Source: Semisulcospira habei (Eukaryota; Mollusca; Gastropoda; Semisulcospiridae). Taken from it: a stretch of DNA of 64,000 bases. Below, piece by piece: positions 1-11,785 of this stretch. Below the pieces are notes generated by a model. That model did not search any database and had not been told where the DNA came from. It saw only the letters and a list, made by a program, of their open reading frames with translations. The stretch lies in contig BTPG01000003.1 of NCBI GenBank assembly GCA_036245525.1, positions 214,561,949-214,625,948 of the forward strand. The letters are read 5' to 3'. Position numbers and translations under genes: made by a program. Numbering within the stretch: position 1 is the first letter of the stretch; every line of letters begins with the position of its first letter.

Positions 1-1369
1 ATCCGGTCCGTGTCACGTGGTGTCACGCCAGTCAGAAATGCTTAGCTTACCCGCGGCATCAGAGGCAGGTGGGAGGGTTTTTCGAATAATGTCATCGGTA
101 AGTATTTTTCGAAAAAATACATTTTAAAGAAAAATTCATTTGTTTCTTCAAAATACATTCATGATGACATTACTATATGGAAGAATTACGAAAAGGAGGA
201 GGGTGCCGCCCAACCTAAAACAGGCTGTGTAAGGGACTAGCAGCCCCGCCCTCCTAAGAGCAACCTCCGGACAATTTCAGCTAAGTAACCAACGGCGCCT
301 CTGTCACCCGCCAGAGCGAGGAGCTTCGCTGTCCAGCTAGATCCCGGAGGTAGAAGCGGGCGAAGGTTGAACTGCCCGCTCGCGCCCAGCTGCCACGACA
401 AACTGACAGTACAGAGGCTCTAACCTCGTGTGCGCGGATCCTCAGCGTCACGTCTCCCTCTGGTGGGAGGTCCTGGTAGGCGGACCGAACGCCCCAGCGT
501 CGCCAGGAGGAATCTTCTGGGCTGCAAAGTCAGTTCCGCCTGTCGCCAATAGCCGAAGAGGCGAGACCGTTCCCACCGGACGGGGCTGGATTGGCGTAGA
601 AATTTGCAGGGGGTGCACCGGATCTTGCTGCCTGGTCTCCTGTGGAAGGTTCAGTGCTTCAGCGGCCGTCTGGTGATCCCCTGGGGCGCGGTCAAGGGAG
701 ACAAAGGCTTGGCGAGGAAGGAAGGATCAGTGAGGAGCTACCCGTGGCCATCTGCCCTGAAGGTAGGCCGGCTAGGCGCGCAGAGCGCATGTAACTCGTA
801 TACTCGGAAAGCCTTGGCGAGGGCCAGCAGGCAGCACGTCTCCCGGGTAAGTCTGCACACCGGTCCTAGGGGAACGGTTTGAACGGTCTGAATCCCGTCT
901 CGCCAGAATCCCGGGTAGGTCCCAGAGCGGCATCCGCAAGCGGGGAACCGGCGCCGGCGGCCATGGAGCTATAAGGTCGGCGAGGGCTTGTACGCACCGG
1001 AGGTCGGCCTGCCGAAGAGGCGAAGCGTCCGCACTCGTGGAGAGGAAGCCCCTGACGTGGCGGGATCCCACGCTAGGTTGCCGAAGAGCCTGAGACAGAA
1101 CTCGGCGAGCCTTCGGTGGGTGGGAGGTGGTGGTCACTGTACCAGAACCGAAGGACCCGCGCCTTTCTAGTGGTCCCGTCACACGATCAAAGGAGCCCGG
1201 GGCTCCTGTCGTGGAGCGATCTGTGCGGTCTGCCAGTCATCCTAGGGCGGAGAGAAAAGGTCGCTGCGGGCAGCCTCGTAGAGACTGGCTCCCTGATGAC
1301 TGGCCTCCCGCAGGAGTGCACCGGCTTGTCCTTGCGAAATAGCTCAGAGCACAGAGCCATCGCAGCTGC
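1..1369. other. GC-rich region, no recognised gene
   Basis: This stretch is GC-rich with many CpG dinucleotides. Short open frames exist on both strands, but none shows a domain, a composition or a start context that I recognise. Short words such as CCGAAGAGGCG recur and foreshadow the tandem repeat that follows. It could be the 5' part of a larger repeat or a CpG-rich regulatory region. I assign no function. Confidence 0.3.
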
Positions 1370-2210
1370 AGAGCGTGATCGAAGCGAGCGGGCCTCGAAG
1401 AAGGCCTCGAAGAAGGCCGGCTTGCGGCCGGCTAACCTCCCAGTGGGAGTGAGCGGTCAAGTCATTGCGTCAGGCATCCCAAGCACCAGTCTCCGCCGAG
1501 CGGAGTAATGTCGAGCGGACCACAAGAGGAAGGCTCGCTGTAGGGCGTCCAGATCCTCGCTGTGGGGCATCCAAGCAAACAGCATCCGCAGAGCGGTGTA
1601 GAGCCGAGCAGACCTCGATGAGGAAGTCTCGCGGTTGGATGTCCATAGCAACCCTCATCCGCCGTGCGGGGTATAATCGAGCGGACCTCCGTGAGGAAGG
1701 CTCTTAGCCGGTCAATCTCTCGGAGGGAGAAAGCAGGCAAACCCTTGCGTAAGGCGTCCGTGTCCGCAGTGCGGTGTACAGACGAGCAGGCCTCTGTGAG
1801 GAAGGTGCGCCGTAGGGTGTCCATAAGAACAGTATCCGCAGTGCGGTGTCCAGACGAGCGGACCTCTGTGAGGAAGGCTCGTTGTCGTGCTTCACCCCCC
1901 CCCCCCCCCCGCGCCCCCCCGTGGGAGGGAGCGGGCCGATCCTTGCGTAAGGCATCCTATCCGAAGTGCGGTGAACAGACGAGCGGACCTCTGTGAGGAA
2001 TGTTCGTTGCCGGCAAACTCCCGACGGGAGTAAGCAGTCTTATCCGTGCGAAAGGCCTCCGTATCTTGTGCGTTGAAGGACGCCCATAGCCTCAGTATCT
2101 GCGGTGCGGGTCATGATCGAGTGGGCCTCGAAGAGGAGACTCGCTGTAAGGCGTCCAAGCCACAGGATCCGCAGTACGAGAAGCCGTCGAGTGGACCTCC
2201 ACGGTGGCCT
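1370..2210. repeat. Diverged GC-rich tandem repeat with conserved small dyads
   Basis: About eight diverged units start near 1489, 1583, 1655, 1760, 1832, 1951, 2095 and 2167. Spacing is often 72 bp, with longer intervals of 94-144 bp. Each unit resembles ATCCGCAGTGCGGTGT, then CGAGCGGACCTC, then TGAGGAAGGCTCG. Two small inverted repeats recur: CCGCA/TGCGG, and CCTC-nnn-GAGG with a changing loop (TGT, GAT, CGT). A C-run (1895-1920) interrupts the array. The origin is unknown; a repeated 5'UTR or promoter of a mobile element is possible. Confidence 0.6.
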
Positions 2211-3368
2211 CCGACATCACCTCTAAGCAACGGAGTAACCGGTACCGGATGGCAGGCCCGGACGGCCAGCGTCTGTATCCGAAGCTCCGGAAGGCCCACA
2301 CGTTTAAGATCGGTCGGAAATTCCAAGTCGACGTGTCCAAACCGGCGGGAAGGTGTGAGGTCCGCGTAGCCGGCGTTGACCCGGAAGCCAAGCCGCGTCC
2401 ACCACGGGACGCCGAATGGCGTGGCGTCCCAGTGGTTCGTCAGAAGAAGGTGGCCTAATAGTTCGCGGTCGGTCGCGTCTCCGTTTTAGTGGGGTTAACA
2501 TGCCCACCAGGGCCTGGGGTCAGGTTAGTAGGTGAATGTGACAATGGAGCTGACTTACCCCTACCTCGGCCTAGCGCTGGTGACATGAGATTTAAAAGCC
2601 TGAGTTCCCGGCGACCGTGGCGAAACCCCCGGACGCCACACAGCCGTCTCCTCTACGTCAGCCACGAGCAATGACCTTGGGTGATCGCCGGCAAGCGCAG
2701 CCCTGCCCCTGGTGTGGAAGGCCGGTCCGCCCTCTTCCGTGTCAAACAGGAGATGAACCAGACCAAGTAAGCATTGCCCACGAACAACACATCTGCACCG
2801 AGTCTCGAACGCCCATGATAGGCCTAAGAACCCCGCGTGCAAGCCCCAGCGCGTGCGCCCGAGCACCCAACCAACCACCCTCTAGCTTATCGTCAGAGTT
2901 CGTCACGTCGACTTGTCGGCCGGGATCGGCGAAACAATACAAAGAAAACACACTGAGTTGTACCCCGTACATCAATTCGGGCAAGTTATCTCACCCTATT
3001 GATCACTGACGAGCCCCCAGATGCCAAGACGAGAGGAAGATGAGGAAGAGGTAGAATGACAGATGAGAGAAATATGAAGAGCCCTAGTGTCTTGCCTCAA
3101 GACGGGTCGCAACTCAAACGATTCTTATACGAGTACACACACACTTTATTCCCTTCAAAGTCCACTACCCCCTCCGTTCAACCCTTCCTTCTACCCTCCC
3201 CCTCCCTCCCTTAATAGATAAATGAAAACAGAACAATTAAAACGATACCACTACGATCAGGTTAACACTTACGTCGAGTGGAGGAGCTAAGCGGTTCCTC
3301 GCACTAGACGAATACACTCACGTCACCAACCACAAGGAAAAAAAAAAGGAAAAGGAAACAATTCAATA
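2211..3368. other. Unassigned region with two weak open frames
   Basis: A plus-strand frame (2204-2458, 84 codons, rich in Lys/Arg/Pro) and another (2617-3009) containing CPWCGRPVRPLPC are open, but I recognise neither. The second has a CxxC-x7-C pattern that could be a zinc-binding remnant, or chance. From about 3020 the sequence becomes purine-rich, then pyrimidine-rich (3170-3210), with no coding signal. Confidence 0.2.
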
Positions 3369-3720
3369 GTCTCTAGCGCCGTCCATTAAAACTGTTCACA
3401 ACATCATTATCCACACACAAATCTCTAGCGCCGTCCACTATAACTGTTCACAATATCATTATCCACACACAAATCTCTCGCGCCATCCACTATAACTGTT
3501 CACAACATCATTATCCACACACAAATCTCTAGCGCCGTCCACTATAACTGTTCACAACACAATTATCCATACACAAATATCTGGCGCCGTCCACTATAAC
3601 TGTTCACAACATCATTATCCACACACAAATATCTGGCGTCGTCCACTATAACTGTTTACAACATCATTATCCATACACAAATATCTGGCGCCGTCCAATA
3701 AAACAGTTCATCACTCGATT
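3369..3720 (+). repeat. 52-bp tandem array (6-7 units)
   Basis: Units begin near 3369, 3421, 3473, 3525, 3577, 3629 and 3681, at exact 52-bp spacing. Each unit reads ATCTCTAGCGCCGTCCACTA, then TAACTGTTCACAACATCATT, then ATCCACACACAA. Adjacent units differ by only a few bases, and the last decays after about 3705. The array lies roughly 0.9 kb upstream of a plus-strand LINE coding region, so it may belong to that element's 5'UTR, where tandem promoter monomers are common. That link is inferred only from position and orientation. Confidence 0.85.
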
Positions 3721-4644
3721 GTTCCTGCACGACTCTCTCGCGCCGTCTATTGTACAGTCCATAATACAAAGGAAAAAACGACACCAAGACGGGGCGAGTG
3801 GGGGAGGATAAGTGAATAAGGGGGAGACAACCGTGGTAAGAAGATGCGCGCTGGCGGCTCCTCCTTCCCATCCGGCACCCCACGCTAGTCCTCCGGTCGT
3901 GTTGGTCCCTTGCCCCTCGACGCGCTTACGTGGTTTGGGACTGTCGGTGATAGCGGTCCGGCGAACGTGACGCTGTAGGCGACCGTGCGTGTCCCACGCC
4001 GACCCTGGCCCGGCGACGCGTGGTTGGCCCAGGTCAGTCCTCCGACTGGTCCGAGTCCCGGAACCGTGTAAAGCAAACAAAAGCCTAGATGGCAACATAA
4101 GTATCGTAACTGGTGAGTCTAAATACCTCCCCTCCCCAGCCCACCCCGCCTGGTTTACAATAGCACTAACAATTACTGTGCGGGCGCTTGACCTACACCC
4201 CCCCCCCCCCCCCCCCCCGATACGTGTTGCCAAATGCTTGTAACCCTGCCAGTGAACCTCCCATACATTCCGCTTCCATCTAATCAAAATGGCACACAAT
4301 TCAACAACCGACAATAAGCACAAACCAACCTAACATAATCCACACCTCAAATACCCCTACGCAATACCATTGCAGTCAGATTATCCACACAAAAACTTTA
4401 CTTTATTAACGTTAACAACGTCGAACCATTCCTTATTCCTATTATTTTCGGCAACGCAGGACTTGCGCTTGCCCTCATGATTGCCTTTCTTAAAGCAACT
4501 CGTTCAGTTATACGTCCCTCTTCCTCCCCACGAATAAATTATCAGTTATTGAGTTGCAAAATGAAGCTCTTCAGTAAAGGAAAGTACGCCAAGGCTTCTT
4601 CCCTATTTATAGCCCCTTTCACGTGCATCGTCATGATTCTTTAG
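3721..4644. other. Probable LINE 5' region, no gene
   Basis: There is no coding signal here. It contains a GC-rich block (3840-4080), a C21 run (4198-4218) and an AT-rich stretch leading into the EN reading frame. The frame upstream of 4645 is closed by an in-frame TAG (4642-4644), so the original start codon of the LINE ORF is not evident. Confidence 0.35.
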
Positions 4645-5472
4645 GTGATTAGATTACTTCTTATTATTTCTAATGACATACACCTCAACCCTGGCCCATC
4701 CCAGACTTTATCCACAAAAGATCTCTCAATTATCCACGTTAATGTGAGAAGTCTTAGCCATAAACTTGACATTTTAAAATGTGAAATCAAAGACTATGAT
4801 ATTGTTACTATGTCAGAAACCTGGCTTTCGGATAATATAAATAGTGATAGTATAAGTATTGATGGATTCCATCCCCCTGTTCGAAGAGATAGACCAGATC
4901 AGTATGGTGGCGTTGCCATTTATGTTAAAGATAATCTTGTGTGTAAGCCTAGACCTGACCTTACTGTACCATCGCTTGAGGCTGTGTGGGTCGAAACTAG
5001 ACTGACCCAGCAAATTATCCTTGTAGGTTCCTTTTATCGCCCACCTAATTCCTCTGTCGACTACTGGCGTCTTGTTGACCAGTCAATTAAAAATGTAATC
5101 TCTACTCCGCATAAATTTATCATATTGGGAGATTTCAATTCTGACACACTTCGGAACCCCTCGCCATATCTTACTGATATCTTGGTTAAGAACAACCTTA
5201 TGCAATTAGTTTCCTCTCCTACCCGCATAACATCTACAACCGCAACGTGTATTGACCTTATTTTAGTTCCCAGCAGGGAATTAGTCTCATGTGTTGATGT
5301 TCTACCTCCCATGTGTAGTGATCATTTTGTTCCTATTATTAAGCTTAAAGGCCATATGTGTCCAAATGTACGATTTAAACGAACAATATTTAATTATGCC
5401 AAGCTTGACAGGGAAACGTTTGCTCGAGAACTCGCTAGAATTGACTGGATAGCCATATATAGCGTCTATTGA
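4645..5472 (+). pseudogene. LINE AP-endonuclease domain (broken)
   Basis: The frame runs 275 codons from a GTG that directly follows a TAG, so the listed start is only the open-frame limit. EN landmarks appear in order: the Asn motif HVNVRSL (about residues 30-36), the Glu motif MSETWL (about 56-61), GGVAIYV (about 88-94), GDFNSD (about 141-146) and SDHFVPI (about 224-230). These are the usual catalytic signature residues of the APE-like nickase that primes target-primed reverse transcription. The protein then shifts frame; the continuation at 5459-5590 reads like the EN-RT linker. The catalytic residues look preserved, but the ORF as a whole is dead. Confidence 0.85.
4675..4698 (+). other. 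2A-like motif DIHLNPGP
   Basis: The codons read DIHLNPGP straight after a hydrophobic run (IRLLLIISN) at the N-terminus of the EN frame. The established 2A ribosome-skipping core is D(V/I)ExNPGP with a hydrophobic stretch before it, and 2A-like motifs are known at the N-terminus of several APE-type LINEs. Here the Glu position is His, so skipping activity is uncertain. Confidence 0.7.
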
Positions 5473-5599
5473 AATTGCTGCCAAGACATTTGGTGACGCA
5501 CTCCTAGATACTGCCAAGAAATGTATGCCAGTCAAAACTATAATAGTCCAACAACGAGATGCTCCATGGTACAACGAGCGGTTAGCTAAAATTTAAAAA

Positions 5600-7832
5600 A
5601 AATAAGGATAATCTCCATAGGAAGGCCAAAAATACTAATTCAGAAGCTGACTGGAAACTCTTTCGTCATGCTCGTAATACTTACACAGATGCAATACGCA
5701 AAAGACAGAAAGAGTACATGTTAGAGTTAGACAATCGTAGCTCTTGTAATAGAAACTTCGGAAGTAATAACTGGTGGAAATTAGTCAAATCGTTTATGTC
5801 AAAAAAGGGATTCATGGTAGAGGATATACCCCCTATCGAGGAAAGCGGTAATATTTATTACTCTAACGAGGAGAAGGCAACAGCGTTTAATAATTACTTC
5901 ACAAGCCAATCTACGGTAGAAGATAACAATGATCCAGTACCCGATATGCAATATGTACCCACATCAATCTCCCATATATATCTTAGTCCTGCAGAGGTAT
6001 TTAATGTTATAAACGATCTAGAGCCAAATAAGGCCGTAGGACCTGATCTTATACATAATAAAATTTTGATAGCTAGTAGTACGCTTATTTCAAAAGCTCT
6101 TACCATTCTTTTTAACCGGTCGCTTGACGAATGTATATTTCCATCTGTGTGGAAAATTTCTCATGTAACTCCTGTCTATAAAAAAGGTGACAAAAGCAGA
6201 TGTAGCAATTATCGCCCTATATCCTTGCTCAGCTGCATTGGTAAAATTCTAGAAAAATGCATCCAACGTCATATATTCCAATATCTTTATTCGAACGATC
6301 TAATAACTGTTAGCCAATCAGGTTTTATACCTGGGGACTCAACAGTCTATCAACTCCTTAGTATTTATAATGACTTTTGCAAGTCATTGGATAGAGGCAT
6401 AAATTCCCAAGCTGTATTTTTTGATGTAGCCAAAGCCTTTGACAAAGTGTGGCATCATAGTCTGCTTAAAAAACTAGATGTAATAGGAATACGTGGGAAG
6501 CTTCTACAATGGCTGGCTGACTACCTGCGCAATCGCAAGCAAGCTGTTGTTATCAAAGGATGTATATCTAATTATCTTCCCGTAGAGGCGGGCGTCCCGC
6601 AAGGGTCAGTGTTGGGCCCTATCCTTTTTCTTATTTATATTAACGACATTGTACTAGACATTGAATCTAAAATGAAACTGTTTGCAGATGATACCAGTAT
6701 GTATATGTCCCTGAATAATGATAATATTAGAGCTGACATAATGAACTCGGATCTTGAGAAAATTAGTGTTTGGGCCCATAAGTGGAAAGTAAATTTTAAT
6801 CACCTAAAGACTGAAAGATTAAACATGTCACGTAGCCAGAACTTCCAACCACTTCCCCTACTCTTTGATAAGAGTCCACTTCAAAGTACTGCCACACACA
6901 AACACCTTGGCATTATCTTGCAAAATAACTGTAAATGGGATACCCATATCAAATCTGTTATAGCCAGATGTCGATTACTTATAGCTTGTCTAGATTCATA
7001 TAAATATAGACTATCGAGACAATCTCTGGAGACTATGTTCAAATCTTTTATACTGCCACACTTTGACTATGCTGATGTGATCTGGGATAATTGTACAGGG
7101 GCACTTTCAGATGAATTGGAAAGTCTCCAGTTACACGCTTTAAGAACCATTACTGGCGCAGTCCGTGGCACTAGCCACCAACTACTTTATGAAGAAACCG
7201 GTTTCATTCCGTTGTGGCAAAGACGTCGTCGTCATAAACTCATCCTCTATTTTAAAATAGTCAATGGTATAACCCCCGCGTACTTAGGCGTAGACCTACC
7301 ACAGCTAGTATCCGCATTAAATCCTTATCATAAACGACGTCCACTTGAACGCCAAGTCCCCCAGTGTAAAACTGAATTGTACAAAACTTCATTTTTTCCA
7401 TCCACCATGGGCCTTTGGAACAGTTTGCCCGATCACATTCAGCGTAGCCAATCCTTAAGCGAATTTAAATCATTCCTGTCGCGAGACGATTGTGTGGTAC
7501 CCCCATATTACTATTTAGGTTGTAGAATAACACAGATAATCCACTGTAAAATTAGACTCAAAATAAGCGACCTCAATTATGACCTGGTTAGTCGTCACCT
7601 CTCTAATTCCCCTGCCTGCTCTTGTGGAGCCAGCTCTGAAACCGCCGACCATTTTTTACTCCAGTGTAGTAATTACGATGCAATAAGACGTTTAACAATA
7701 CTTACACTTCCACCAGAATACACCAATAAACATTTACTCCTTAATGGAAGTAAAACCCTACCATCCACAGTGAATAACGACATATTCTCAGCTGTTCACG
7801 AATTTATTACTGCCGCAAAAAGATTTCATTGA
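5600..7832 (+). pseudogene. LINE reverse transcriptase and C-terminal domain
   Basis: The frame is open from about 5600, with the first ATG at 5718, and runs to the stop at 7832. From that ATG, RT motifs appear in order: SNYRPISLLSCIGKILEK (about 163-180), QSGFIPGDS, motif A FFDVAKAFDKVWH (about 230-242), motif B AGVPQGSVLGPILFLIYIND (about 290-309) and motif C KLFADDTSMY (about 317-326). The catalytic Asp residues are present. The C-terminal third has the conserved FFPSTMGLWNSLP segment and a C-x-C-x8-H-x4-C cluster (CSCGASSETADHFLLQC). The domain could be enzymatically intact; the lesions lie upstream, in the EN-RT linker. Confidence 0.9.
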
Positions 7833-7893
7833 GTTATAAAATAGGACTGCAAGAAATAAAGGAAATAAAAAAAATCTAAAGACCAGTTGAGAC

Positions 7894-7896
<3 letters not shown>

Positions 7897-7930
<34 letters not shown>
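7897..7930 (+). repeat. (TC)17 microsatellite at LINE 3' end
   Basis: A perfect TC tract begins about 65 bp past the LINE stop codon, just after its poly(A) signals. It is probably the element's tail or grew from it; similar TC tracts follow retroposon ends at 26549 and 59730. Confidence 0.9.
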
Positions 7931-7935
<5 letters not shown>

Positions 7936-10477
7936 TAATGATTGAATGTTTTCCTCTATTTTCATTTCTTTTTATGTATTCATATATGTATTGATATATA
8001 TTGATTTACTTACCTGTAGTGTATTTAAAATCTGCATGAATATGTGTATGTATATATATATGTATGTGTGTGTATATATATTGATTCACTTACCTCTATT
8101 GTATTTAAAGTGCCTCTAATGTCAGTTTTTGAAGTAAAGTTGTATCGGTAGACTGTTAAAATGTGATTCCAATGATACAAGTCATTTCGCTCTAAGGTGA
8201 ACCGATCAGCCGTTATGACTGAAGAAAGGATCAGAGAAGCTCGATTTTCCGATCACTGACGGAAACGCTCCGGAAAGATCCGAGCAATCAGCTGGCGGCA
8301 GACATCTTTCCAAAGTCCCACAACTCGTACTAAAAATCTCTGACGTTTTTCCGGTCTCGCAGCAAATAGTACACAGGTCTATCTATTTGAACCTGAAAGT
8401 CCGGCTGGTCAGCAAGTAATGCGTGTTGGACAACAGAACGACGAACTTCACAACGTGAAGCTTCTGCAAAGCACATACTGGTAAGTGTGTCGGAAAAGCT
8501 TCGCCTTACCGATAGATAGGGAGGTAGACGGGCCGGTCTCTAGATCAGACGGCATTCAGTAGCATGGCACAACTAAGTCAGGCTCTATCACAAGATTCAA
8601 AATAATCGTACAGCAACTGATTTTGCGGAAAAAATAGTGTTTCTTATAGATCATGACCTGTACGACAACGTTGATGAACAGCGCTCATACATTGTCAGTC
8701 AACGGCAACGTGTTATTAGCAGAAGTGTATGTTTTCTGCCAGTGCTGCCGCAGTTTAATTTTTGTAAGACTGTTGGAGGCAAATCGTCCAGCACTTTCAC
8801 TTATATTTAGTTATAATGAGCACCTTTAGCCCAGACATGGATGAGAAGCCGTACAAATAATTCATATTCACTTTTCAATGCACAATCGACTTCAAGGCTA
8901 TCAAATGTCAATGTGTTGTGACAACAGCACTGAAATTCCTGGCAGGGACTTGATGTCCCCGATTTGTGTGTGGCAACATAAAATGTGATGACGCAGAATG
9001 GAATGCTGTTTAGATGCAACCCAGCTTTGGACCAGGGTTGAACTGTACCCTGCTCCAACCCAGGTTGTGCCAAGTGTATATACTCCATCCCAGGTTTGGG
9101 TACAAGTACAACCCAGGTTGACGTGCAAACAGCCTCAGCATCATATATATTTACCAACAAAACTGGCTTGATTATATTGAGATGAGATTTGTTCTTCTAA
9201 TCACCCAGATTATGTCTGAATAAGCATTGATTTGTAAAATCTGGAAAGTAAGTTGCAATTGTTTTATGTGTGCAGCCGACCAATACGATATCTGTGGGCA
9301 ATAGCAATTTTTTAATTTTAGACATAACAAATTGTGCTCACGATAGTTATGTCATGTATTGAGGACGGATTACACTGATTAAATAATTTTTTTTTAAAGG
9401 AGCATGTCCCATGACTTTACTGTACATGCAATGTTGAAAGGAAGAAATGCTGTAATTCACTAATTGATGGCGCGTGTATTGTAATGTAATTGTGCTCAGT
9501 CAACAGGGACTTGCTCGCTATACATGTATGTACAGTTGCAAGCTGTTGACCATTGGAAAATTTAACATACTATTAATATACAGGTGTCAACTGTCATGGA
9601 AATTGTGTTGTTTGGCGTGTGCTTGAGGGGTGCTGCTGTTGCTCGAGTCACCATCTGTCAGTGTGGGCTAAAGTTCTGAGCCGCAGGTATTATTGCTCCC
9701 TCTCTCTCTCCCCTATCTCAAACACACACACACACATTGAAAAAAGTTGAAGAAATGTATGCAGAAAGACATGAAGACTGAGGAGTAAGTATCTTACAGA
9801 CATGTGTACATGTAGTGTACAGTGAAAAAGTGAAAGTGCTGTTAGTAGTGTTAGTGTTAGAACGACTGAAAATAGTAGTTATTTCTCCAGGTATTATATG
9901 GCGCCAGCTTAGATTTACCATCAAGAAGTTTTGACATTCCAAATCCAAAATAAATTCCAGGTACAAACATATGACATATCAAATTCTAAATAAGATGCCA
10001 CATCCTGTGAGTTGATAACACTTTTATTTCTGGTATTGCACTGCACAAACAGCATTGTGTACATAACCATTTACATTATCATGAAATAATGCCAAGAAGA
10101 TATTACAAAAACCACCGTAGCAAGACTGTTCAATAAATTAATTATTATCAGCTAGAGAGACGCAGTTTTTGAAGCACAAAAAACTGAACATGCTTAGGAG
10201 GAAGAAAGTATGTAAATGTGATAACATTGTTCAATTTTCAAAATAAATTGATCTCTCAAATAAAGCCTGGGGAAAAAAAAACATGTGTTATATCCTATAT
10301 CATTTTTTATGTCGTTAACCCACTGTCAGGTATTCTGTCATCATGACATGTATTTTCAGCATCTTTTATAACCATTACATTTTGTGTTTATGTATAAAAT
10401 GACATCAGCACACAAGTCAGGGACACACTCGATGTAAATTCATGCACTGCACTGAAGCTGAATGCAGTAAAGCATTT
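7931..10477. other. Intergenic, nothing recognised
   Basis: AT-rich DNA with short (TA/TG) stretches near 8040-8090 and a (CA)8 near 9721. A segment at 8200-8480 is less AT-rich and ends in a splice-donor-like ACTGGTAAGTG (8477-8487), but I find no supporting reading frame. Open frames near 8807-9160 and 9718-9966 (minus) have no recognisable features. Confidence 0.3.
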
Positions 10478-10481
10478 TTAA

Positions 10482-10655
10482 CCCATATCATACTGAGGCC
10501 ATATGCAAGCTACATTGGAGTATATACAGATAAGGATATAGACCAATGAAAAGGGTGGTGCCAGAATAGCTTGGCACCTCTATTCTGGCACCACCCTTAA
10601 AAAACTATTTTAGGCTAACTTATTTTACACACTGGTGTATTCCGAATGATAAGGG
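10482..10655. mobile_element. TTAA-type MITE, subfamily B (174 bp)
   Basis: It is flanked by TTAA (10478-10481) and TTTA (10656-10659). The termini are inverted: CCCATATCATACTGAGG on the left matches CCCTTATCATTCGGAAT read inward from the right. The centre (10551-10598) is a 19-bp inverted repeat, AAGGGTGGTGCCAGAATAG and its exact complement, around a 10-nt loop. TTAA targets and CCC-starting termini are typical of piggyBac-like elements, so this is probably a non-autonomous relative. There is no coding capacity. Confidence 0.7.
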
Positions 10656-11094
10656 TTTACATAACAGCAAATGGTAATGTTGATGACACAGCTGCAGCAC
10701 TGAAACTAAAGTGAAAGTCTAAAATTTTGTCCACCAGCCTTTGGCTAGTGCCTTTCGAGTTATATTAACAAACGGAAAATGTTTCAGATTTAGGTCGGAA
10801 AAAGTACAGATTGCAAAACGCACGAGCGCACTCGCATTTGACGAGTGGATTTTTTTTTTTACTAACCAAAAAACAAATCACTCGCCATGGCTAGGGAATT
10901 ACTCACCATTGTCAGGGCTGAGCACTGTATGTTATGTAGGCCCATTCAGGGTTATTATAAGAGAAAACAAAGTAAGCAAAACACTGTATAGGCCCTATCA
11001 ATTTGAGCAAACCAGCATAACATAAAACAGGGATCATACAACAGTGAGATAAATACATTAAACCATGGCTGCTACTGGGTTTTGCAAGCCTCCG

Positions 11095-11785
11095 CATGCT
11101 TTTTGGCCCACGTGTAAAGTGAAAGTGAGTATGTTCTGGGCCGGTGGTCGTCATTTCTCTTCCAGTGTCTGCGGTAAACGTTAACGTTGGCATTTTGCAG
11201 AGACTATTCAAGCCAGAGAGTCTTCAAGTTTGGTCCAAGGATACTTTGTGGCAATATCTTTCTAAACATACCAATGTGAGTGACCTCTCACAAAGGTCAA
11301 GGGGATCAGGGAATAGGTGAAAAATAGCTGTATTTTGACATAATTTATTTTTTCACAAATGCTATTGACAACTTCAAACCCAAACATGGTACACAGATAC
11401 CTGATGTGAAGACCTTTCTATGCATACTTATTTTGTTGATCCCTTGCAAAAGTAAAGGGTCATAAGAGGTCGGCAAATGTGTGTAAAATGTCAATTTGTG
11501 ATAGAATTGTAGTTATCAACAGTATTGCAAACTTTCTCAATCAAACGTGGCATAGAGGTAGCTGATGATAAGACCTTCCTATGTATACTAATTTAGTCAA
11601 CTCATCACAAAGGTAACGGGTCACGAGGTATGACACTAACAGATGTGTGAAAACTTATTACATTGTGAGAAAACATGGATTTTGGTGGTGCATAAGCCAT
11701 TCCTTCACCGATTGTCACAAAGGTCGCACATGTAGATGGAAACAAGTCAGCCATAAAGGCTTTGCCTTTCTTGTTACACACAGTA
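11095..11785 (+). repeat. REP-A dispersed repeat, copy 1
   Basis: It begins with the REP-A head, GTGAGTATGTTCTGGGCC, and ends with GCCATAAAGGCTTTGCC. Inside are diverged ~165-bp monomers containing phrases such as GGTACACAGATACCTGATG, AAGACCTTTCTATGCATACT and AAAGGTCAAGGGG. REP-A has no clear terminal inverted repeats and no ORF. The same order of phrases recurs in the other copies. Confidence 0.75.

Larger units (their letters stand above)
4645..7930 (+). mobile_element. CR1/L2/Rex1-type non-LTR retrotransposon, degenerate
   Basis: This is an APE-type LINE. It carries an N-terminal 2A-like motif, an apurinic endonuclease, a reverse transcriptase and a C-terminal Cys-His motif, in the usual order. 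Two frameshifts break the frame: near 5460, where reading moves from the frame ending at 5472 into the one continuing at 5459, and in the A-rich tract near 5592. Two AATAAA signals (about 7855 and 7864) follow the stop at 7832, and a (TC)n tract follows them at 7897, so the 3'UTR is only about 65 bp. No esterase ORF1 is visible upstream. Clade assignment needs an RT tree. Confidence 0.85.

Noticed and set aside
2617..3009. Zinc-binding ORF with CPWCGRPVRPLPC
   Set aside because: One short Cys pattern in a GC-rich frame; no second cluster or family recognised.
3369..3720. CRISPR-like array
   Set aside because: The 52-bp units are contiguous with no unique spacers, and the context is animal transposon DNA.
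8200..8487. Exon ending in a GTAAGT donor
   Set aside because: The frame before the donor contains stops in all phases I checked, and no acceptor or homologous protein was seen.
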